From Neisseria mucosa (GTDB lineage Bacteria > Pseudomonadota > Gammaproteobacteria > Burkholderiales > Neisseriaceae), in the NCBI RefSeq assembly GCF_013267835.1, contig NZ_CP053939.1:496001-560000 (forward strand): a DNA stretch of 64,000 nt. Direction: 5' to 3'. The translations under genes were made by a program, and so were the position numbers. The notes under the pieces were generated by a model. That model did no database searches, was not told the DNA's origin, and worked only from the letters and a program-made list of their open reading frames with translations. Of this stretch, positions 58,909 through 64,000 are shown in pieces. Position 1 is the first letter of the stretch; every line of letters starts with the position of its first letter.

Positions 58909-59580
58909 TTTTTTTGGTTCCTTTATTGATCGTTGACCTTTAGACCAAACGTACACTTTGGGTAACTTAGTTCTATTATCTATTACATGAACAGTAACAG
59001 ATTTTAACCCAGCTTTTTCAGCAGCTGTAGCTATATCATTTTTACAATAATCACAAACATCCTTACCTTGAACATTAATGACCATACTTTTACCTTTAGT
59101 TACACCTCGGTCATAAGCCTGTTGAATAGCTCCTATTTCTGCATGAGCATTTTCCATATTACTATTTGGATAAGGCGAGCCGTTTTTTAAAGGCGGTTTC
59201 GCTGCCACATTTTCTGCAATTAGTGTCAGTTTATTTGGATCTGAAAATTTATCCGCCCTAGCCATCTGATTGGTATCAACATAAACCCTGCCATTAACAT
59301 CCACTCTCGCAATGACATCAATCTTCTCAAGTTTTGTGCCTTGTGCTTTAAGCATTTCGTTTGATAGCTGCTCTTTTAATGGGATAGATTTAGCATTATT
59401 CTCCGCACCAGAAGAAATTTTAATCTTATGGTTTTCATATCCTTTTGTTTTCCCAATAATCGGCAATTTTTCGTTTGCATTGGCTCCTTTTGGCAACTTA
59501 GTTAAGGCTAGTGCCCCTAACCCCGCAGCTTCAGCAGCACCTTTTCCTACATTAGCTGCGATTTCTACCAACACACCAAA
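58909..59580 (-). pseudogene. C-terminal fragment of a polymorphic toxin with deaminase domain
   Basis: The open frame runs from about 59580 (GVLVEIAANVGKGAAEAAG) through a pretoxin-like linker to a deaminase-type domain: HAEIGAIQQAYDRG and, about 30 residues on, CDYCKND, the HAE…CxxC zinc motif of cytidine-deaminase-like toxins. The 5' part of the gene (export and delivery domains, as in MafB or CdiA) is missing, cut by an IS30-family remnant whose antisense strand supplies the first ~55 codons of the present ORF. It is probably a silent cassette. Confidence 0.7.
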
Positions 59581-59583
59581 ATA

Positions 59584-59826
59584 ACCAAAGCATTGAAAGC
59601 GGAGACTTATTTTTGCCGCCCTTACCATTCTTGGGAGAAAGGGCTGAATGAGAACACCAACGGACTCATCCGGCAATACTTCCCCAAACAAACCGATTTC
59701 CGCAACATCAGTAATCGGGAGATACGCAGGGTTCAAGATGAGTTGAACCACCGACCAAGAAAAACACTTGGCTACGAAACGCCAAGTGTTTTATTCTTGA
59801 ATCTATTCCAACCACTGATACACTAG
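59584..59826 (+). mobile_element. 3' remnant of an IS30-family transposase (IS1655-like)
   Basis: The plus-strand frame encodes KALKAETYFCRPYHSWEKGLNEN…GLIRQYFPKQTDF…ELNHRPRKTLGYETPSVLF, the C-terminal catalytic end of IS30 transposases, up to TAG at 59824. Only about 77 codons remain. The sequence after the stop (TGTTGCACTTGAAAT…) looks like the IS right end. It truncates the toxin gene on the opposite strand. Confidence 0.85.
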
Positions 59827-59848
59827 TGTTGCACTTGAAATCCGAATC

Positions 59849-59890
59849 CAAGGCCGTCTGAAACAATCCAATGTTTCAGACGGCCTTTTT
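59849..59890 (-). terminator. DUS hairpin terminator
   Basis: AAGGCCGTCTGAAACA pairs with TGTTTCAGACGGCCTT around a short loop with a T run on the plus strand. It lies beyond the stop of the small periplasmic protein gene. Confidence 0.75.
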
Positions 59891-59927
59891 ATGAAATCAA
59901 AAATTGTTAGAGCTAAGACAGAGGTCT

Positions 59928-60233
59928 TTATTCGCAATTTAAGCCTTTTGTTTTTTCAGCGAATGTATCCATGGCAATTTGGCACATGCGTTCACGTTGG
60001 CCTACGTCGGCGGCAGGCAGGATTTGGCGCAGGTATTTTGTGTTGTCGCGTTGGAACGATGCTTTATCGCCTGCTTTTTGGTAACACGCATCCGCACGGG
60101 TAAAGTATTGCTGGCAGATTTTCGGCAACTCTTCAAAGGACAAGGGTTTGCTTTTGTGCATGCCGTGTGCGGAGACGGAGAGGGAGGAAAGGGCGCACAG
60201 CGCGATGATTAAGGTTTGGGAAATGGTTTTCAT
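59928..60233 (-). CDS. small periplasmic protein (DUF5339-like)
   Basis: 101 aa from the ATG at 60233 (MKTISQTLIIALCALSSLSVSAHG, signal peptide). The mature part has four cysteines (PKICQQYF, DACYQKAG, RMCQIA, GLNCE) and looks helical. It recalls the small secreted DUF5339 family common in Neisseria; I am moderately sure. Function unknown. The nadK gene lies just upstream on the same strand. Confidence 0.75.
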   Translation of the reverse strand: MKTISQTLIIALCALSSLSVSAHGMHKSKPLSFEELPKICQQYFTRADACYQKAGDKASFQRDNTKYLRQILPAADVGQRERMCQIAMDTFAEKTKGLNCE

Positions 60234-60259
60234 GGTCAGCCTATTTATTGAAGTGGTGT

Positions 60260-61150
60260 TTAAATTAATTGTTCGCCCCAATGCAGCTTTTGGCGCAGGG
60301 TTTTGAAGTATTGGTAATCGGTGGGATGGAGGACGCGCAAGGGGTTGTGATAGCGGCGGATGATGATGCGGTCGAAGTTTTGCACGTCGATATGGGATTG
60401 TCCGTCAAAATGTGCGCGTGCGTCGCCGCTTTTGGTAATGAGGATTTCGATTACGCTGGTGTCGGGGATGGCAATCGGGCGGTTGGTCATGGATTGCGGG
60501 CAGATGGGCACGAGCGTGAAGGCGTGCAAACCGGCCTGCATGATGGGGCCGCCGGCGGCAAGCGCGTAAGCGGTCGAACCTGTCGGTGTGGAAATAATCA
60601 GGCCGTCCGAGCGTTGGGTATAGACAAATTCTTGATTGATAAATACTTCAAATTCAATCATTTGGCCTGCGCCGCCACGAGACAGTACGGTATCGTTGAG
60701 GGCGAGGGCGCGTTCGATGGTTTCGCCGTCACGAATGATGCTGGCTTCGATGAGGATGCGCTCTTCGGGCAGATATTTGCCTTCCAGTACGGGGCGGATG
60801 CCCTCAACCATGGTGTCGCGTGAGATTTGGGTGAGGAAGCCCAAGTGGCCTTGATTGATGCCGATGATGGGGACGGCGCGCGGGGCGACTTCACGGGCGG
60901 CGGAGAGGAAGGTGCCGTCGCCGCCGAGTACAACGACAAGGTCGCAGTATTTGCCCAGCTGGGCTTTGTTTACGGTTTCGCAGTAGGCGGAATCTTGGAT
61001 ATAGACGCAGTGTTCTTCTACGCTCAATTCATCCAGATAGATGGTGAAGCCGTTTTCGCGCAGAAAAGAAACCAATGTGTGGACGGTATCTTGAATCTCG
61101 GGCGTATTGGGACGCGTAACGATACCGATGTTTTTAAATGGGCTTTTCAT
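60260..61150 (-). CDS. nadK: NAD kinase
   Basis: 296 aa. Phosphorylates NAD to NADP. GGDGTFLSAAR (about 73), the NQGHLGFLTQ segment, and RSDGLIISTPTGSTAYALAAGGPI are the family's catalytic and nucleotide-binding motifs. Complete. Precedes the small periplasmic gene. Confidence 0.95.
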   Translation of the reverse strand: MKSPFKNIGIVTRPNTPEIQDTVHTLVSFLRENGFTIYLDELSVEEHCVYIQDSAYCETVNKAQLGKYCDLVVVLGGDGTFLSAAREVAPRAVPIIGINQGHLGFLTQISRDTMVEGIRPVLEGKYLPEERILIEASIIRDGETIERALALNDTVLSRGGAGQMIEFEVFINQEFVYTQRSDGLIISTPTGSTAYALAAGGPIMQAGLHAFTLVPICPQSMTNRPIAIPDTSVIEILITKSGDARAHFDGQSHIDVQNFDRIIIRRYHNPLRVLHPTDYQYFKTLRQKLHWGEQLI

Positions 61151-61176
61151 GTAATAGGCCGTCTGAAATTAAGTAT

Positions 61177-61749
61177 TTAATCTATCCAGATATCGCGCTC
61201 GAGGCGGTCGAGGCGTTCGTTTAAGCGGGCAACGTCGTCGCGCAGTTTGTCCACTTCTTCCAACCATGCGGCAAGCGTGGCTTGGTCGATAACAGGGGAT
61301 TCGGGTTCGCGTGAAAAGTCGCTGATTTGCTCGGCAATGCTTTTGCCGATTTTTTTCATGGTGCGGCCGATGTCGCCGGCGCGCGAGCTGATGCTTTCTG
61401 CGGCCACATGACCGAATACGCGCGCCAAATCTTCGCTCGGATAATAGCGCAATCCACCCAAAATAGGAAGGACGGACATGCCCAATACCAAGTCGCCTTC
61501 AAGGCTGATATCGCCCACGCCGGGCTGGCCGCCTTGGAGGATTTTTTGGATGGCGCTGTTGTGGAATGTGATGTTGGTGTCGGCGGTGTCGTTTGCGGTT
61601 TCAAGAAAACCTTGTTCGCTGATGCGTCCGGTCAGTCTGAAACCGGTCAGGCTGATGCAGATGATGCTGCCTGCAAATTCAGACAGCTCGCGCTGTTGCT
61701 CCGGATTTTGCTGTATCAGGTGGTTGATAATGGGAAATAGGGCGGACAT
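61177..61749 (-). CDS. ubiJ: UbiJ-like SCP2-domain ubiquinone-synthesis accessory protein
   Basis: 190 aa. SCP2 lipid-binding domain (about 20-110; ISLTGFRLTGRISEQGF, GDISLEGDLVLGMSVLPILGGL) followed by a coiled coil (EEVDKLRDDVARLNERLDRLERDI) at the C-terminus, the UbiJ layout. UbiJ supports the soluble Ubi complex in ubiquinone synthesis. Upstream of nadK by 26 nt on the same strand, so they may be cotranscribed. Confidence 0.83.
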   Translation of the reverse strand: MSALFPIINHLIQQNPEQQRELSEFAGSIICISLTGFRLTGRISEQGFLETANDTADTNITFHNSAIQKILQGGQPGVGDISLEGDLVLGMSVLPILGGLRYYPSEDLARVFGHVAAESISSRAGDIGRTMKKIGKSIAEQISDFSREPESPVIDQATLAAWLEEVDKLRDDVARLNERLDRLERDIWID

Positions 61750-61799
61750 GGTTTACTCTAAATGCCGTCTGAAACGGATGAATGGGTTGAGTCGCAATT

Positions 61800-62573
61800 T
61801 TACAGGCTTAGCCCGTCTGCGCAAACGGTATTTACAATTTTGCCGTTGCTTTCATCATCAACGATGAAATCAGGAGCCGGCAGGCCGAGTTTGGCCGCTT
61901 CGGCAGTATAAAATTCGGCACGGCTTGGGTGGCGGGGTTCGACAATATTGCGGATACGCTTGCCGTCGGCTTGGCAGGCCGTCTGAAAAAGGATTTGGAC
62001 GGCCAAGTCTTTATGAAGGATATTGACGGGTTGATTGCCACCTTGAATGTGTGTTTTTTGAACCAGCTTGGTAACGGGGTGACGGTCGGTAGAGTAAAGT
62101 CCGCCCAGTCGCAATATGTCGATATGGGGGACGGCGCTTTCCAGCAGGGCTTGCTCAACCGCGAGGATTTGACGGGCGGATTCGGTTTGCGGATCGGGCG
62201 GCGTGGTTTCATCGCATACGCGTGCTTGGTCGCCATACACGCTGGTGCTGCCGGTAAAGATGATGTGTTGTACCTTGCATCGCTCGGCAAGCTGAATCCA
62301 TTTTTTCAGGGTATCGGCGTAATGGTTCAATGACGAAGGCGGAAGCAGGCAAAACCATGTCGACTTGTTGATATGGTTTTGCCATAATGCCGAATTTTGA
62401 AAAACATCGTCTTGATTCAAATCGATAATGTCGAGTTCAATCGGCAGATTGATGTCGTCGGAGGTCAGGTTGCGTTTGACGGCGGCTACCTGACTGCCTT
62501 GCTCGTAACATTTTTGTGCCAGCGGCAGGCCGAGATAGCCTAAGCCGAGAATGGAAATATCGGGAAGGTGCAT
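61800..62573 (-). CDS. NAD(P)-binding epimerase-like protein (YeeZ-type)
   Basis: 257 aa. The N-terminal dinucleotide motif is ISILGLGYLGLPLAQ (7-21). An SDR-type centre HIIFTGSTSVYGD and LRLGGLYS follow, and a C-terminal part with NILHKDLAVQIL. It resembles E. coli YeeZ and other uncharacterised sugar-nucleotide-epimerase relatives. Substrate unknown. Confidence 0.78.
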   Translation of the reverse strand: MHLPDISILGLGYLGLPLAQKCYEQGSQVAAVKRNLTSDDINLPIELDIIDLNQDDVFQNSALWQNHINKSTWFCLLPPSSLNHYADTLKKWIQLAERCKVQHIIFTGSTSVYGDQARVCDETTPPDPQTESARQILAVEQALLESAVPHIDILRLGGLYSTDRHPVTKLVQKTHIQGGNQPVNILHKDLAVQILFQTACQADGKRIRNIVEPRHPSRAEFYTAEAAKLGLPAPDFIVDDESNGKIVNTVCADGLSL

Positions 62574-62595
62574 AAAGAAAGCATCCGAAAATTAA

Positions 62596-62651
62596 CAGGC
62601 CGTCTGAAAATAGCTTTAACTTGGTTAAAACCACGTTTTCAGACGGCCTTT
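62596..62651 (-). terminator. extended DUS hairpin after tetR
   Basis: CAGGCCGTCTGAAAA with TTTTCAGACGGCCTT; the loop itself can pair (TTTAACTTGGTTAAA). Confidence 0.78.
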
Positions 62652-62662
62652 GTATGGAAAAA

Positions 62663-63304
62663 TTAATGGTTGCTGCCGATTTTTTGGTCAAATTCGGCAC
62701 GGTGTTCCGGAAGGAGGTAAGGGCGTAACAGGCTGAGTGTGCGGCTGATGCCCCGTACTTTGGAATCTTCGGTCAACTTGGCGCGGCCGCGCAGGGAGCT
62801 GTCGAAGTCGAACCAGTATTTCGTTACCATCCACATATTGACGGCAAGGTCGTTCATGGCGGTTTGGTCTGCGCTAATAATGTTCAAGCCGTTGAGCTGG
62901 GTCAGCAGGTTGACCAACAGGGGGGACACTTTGGCTTGGGTAAAGGTATTGTGTTCGCCCAATAATTCGGCACTGCGGGCAAGCAGGGTGTTCACATCGC
63001 TGAAAAGGAAACGGTATTCCCACATCACATCATAAATACCGGCCATGTAGTTAATGGAGTCTTCGACATTAGACGGCAACACGGCTTCGTTAAGATAGGC
63101 AAGCAGGGCCTCACTGTAACGTTTGAACAATTGGACGATGATTTCGTCTTTGTTGCGGAAATGGTAGTAGAGGTTGCCCGGGCTGATGCCCAAATGGGCG
63201 GCAATGTGGTTGGTGCTGATATTGCGCTCGCCTTCTTCGTTGAACAAGGCGAGGCTGGCATTGATGATTCGTGTGTAAGTGTTGACTTTAGCAATGCGCG
63301 GCAT
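62663..63304 (-). CDS. TetR/AcrR-family transcriptional regulator
   Basis: 213 aa from the ATG at 63304 (MPRIAKVNTYTRI), with AAGGAG 9 nt upstream. N-terminal HTH: ISTNHIAAHLGISPGNLYYHFRNKDEIIVQLF (about 30-60). The C-terminal ligand domain is all-helical and not assigned. Upstream neighbour is murB on the same strand, 18 bp away, but the target genes are unknown. Confidence 0.87.
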   Translation of the reverse strand: MPRIAKVNTYTRIINASLALFNEEGERNISTNHIAAHLGISPGNLYYHFRNKDEIIVQLFKRYSEALLAYLNEAVLPSNVEDSINYMAGIYDVMWEYRFLFSDVNTLLARSAELLGEHNTFTQAKVSPLLVNLLTQLNGLNIISADQTAMNDLAVNMWMVTKYWFDFDSSLRGRAKLTEDSKVRGISRTLSLLRPYLLPEHRAEFDQKIGSNH

Positions 63305-63322
63305 GGGATACACTCCTTTGTT

Positions 63323-64000
63323 TTATAGGCTGTATGAAGTCGGCAGCCAGTTGGGTTCTGCGTGTAATTCTACCTGAAATTGAGTAAATACTGTATTACA
63401 AACATATTGTGCCAGCTGGTGGACATCTTGCGCGGACGCGTTGTTTTTATTCACTAAAACCAAAGCCTGTCTGTCATGCACGGCCGCACCGCCGATCTGA
63501 TGGCCTTTCAGACGGCATTGGTCAATCAGCCAGCCGGCCGCGAGTTTGACCGAACCGTCAGGCTGCGGATAGCGTGGCATATCGGGGTATTGCTGCAACA
63601 AATCGGCCGCTTTTTCAGCACTGACAACTGGATTTTTAAAGAAACTACCGACATTACCAAGTACGTTAGGATTAGGCAGTTTACTGTTGCGGATTGCACA
63701 CACTGCATCGGAAACATCTTTGGCCGTCGCCTCGCGGCCTTGGCTCAGTTTGGCAACCGCTGCCGCCAAATCGCCATAGCCCAAGTTCGGCACAAAATGC
63801 TCTTTTAACGCAAATACAACCGAAACAATCACATAACGGCCTTTGCCTTCCTGTTTGAATAGGCTTTCACGATAGGCAAAGTCACAGTCGGCATTGGAAA
63901 GCTCGACAAAGGTTTCCGTATCCAAATCAAAGCAGCGTACGCTATGGATAACATCTTTCGCTTCAACGCCGTATGCACCGATGTTTTGTACCGGAGACGC
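63323..64000 (-). CDS. murB: UDP-N-acetylenolpyruvoylglucosamine reductase (5' part outside window)
   Basis: The frame is open to the window edge, so the N-terminus is missing; the visible 225 codons are the C-terminal two thirds. SPVQNIGAYGVE, YRESLFK, the catalytic region VLGNVGSFFKNP, and LIDQCRLKGHQIGGAAVHDRQALVLVNKNNAS are MurB motifs. It makes UDP-MurNAc for peptidoglycan. An apparent start at 63925 is only an internal TTG. Confidence 0.93.
   Translation of the reverse strand, partial: ASPVQNIGAYGVEAKDVIHSVRCFDLDTETFVELSNADCDFAYRESLFKQEGKGRYVIVSVVFALKEHFVPNLGYGDLAAAVAKLSQGREATAKDVSDAVCAIRNSKLPNPNVLGNVGSFFKNPVVSAEKAADLLQQYPDMPRYPQPDGSVKLAAGWLIDQCRLKGHQIGGAAVHDRQALVLVNKNNASAQDVHQLAQYVCNTVFTQFQVELHAEPNWLPTSYSL

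Overview
The window comes from a commensal Neisseria chromosome. Dozens of copies of the DNA uptake sequence in its AGGCCGTCTGAA form (the AG-DUS dialect known from the N. subflava/flavescens group) lie between genes, mostly as inverted pairs that form terminators. Gene content (hemDX-hemY-hemE, cysI/cysJ/cysN, msbA, FetA-like receptor, DUS-flanked lipoproteins) also fits Neisseria. I see no rRNA and no genuine tRNA gene.

Layout. 1-1725: a CRISPR array of 16 repeats with type I-C-like 32-nt repeats, its leader, and a frameshifted stub of a second cas3 downstream. 1760-3732: formaldehyde detoxification genes (adhC, fghA) without any DUS. 3848-9736: an RNA-repair locus. It holds rtcR, a divergent sigma-54 promoter, seven tandem Y-RNA-like modules (two with a complete, circularly permuted tRNA-like domain), the Ro60 orthologue rsr, and a fused polynucleotide kinase/T4 Rnl1-type RNA ligase. 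No rtcB or rtcA is present. This is the most unusual part of the window. 9829-13706: small metabolic genes (rpiB-like, metallophosphoesterase, nudB, ppa). 14003-23668: sulfite reduction genes cysI, cysJ and cysN, interleaved with a marR/ABC/gdx group and yddG. cysI and cysN share a conserved upstream block.

23741-32467: glyA, a FepA-like receptor, a nitroreductase, aspA, small proteins and a VIT-family transporter. 32600-36004: mfd. 36064-37918: a small AT-richer accessory patch with two lipoproteins and broken or tiny ORFs. 37966-39142: an ArsR regulator with rhodanese and DUF2892 genes (sulfur stress). 39541-41698: a FetA-family receptor behind a Fur box. 41976-53951: a lipoprotein, cls, the haem cluster hemE/hemY/hemDX, fpr, msbA, thrC and a small lipoprotein. 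54103-57692: rarA, a small basic protein, a low-molecular-weight phosphatase and a CNNM/CorC protein. 57752-59826: a decayed patch with a truncated second RNA ligase, a deaminase toxin fragment fused in frame to its putative immunity gene, and an IS30-family remnant. 59928-64000: a small periplasmic protein, nadK, ubiJ, an epimerase-like protein, a TetR regulator and the 3' part of murB.

How the parts may work together. In the RNA-repair locus, RtcR probably senses RNA damage products and drives sigma-54 transcription that starts exactly at the first Y RNA. It would produce a set of Ro-binding Y RNAs, Rsr itself, and an enzyme that can phosphorylate 5'-OH ends and seal RNA. The other regions are mostly housekeeping genes in short transcription units separated by DUS hairpins. 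All functional statements rest on reading motifs and family resemblance by eye; no searches were run.
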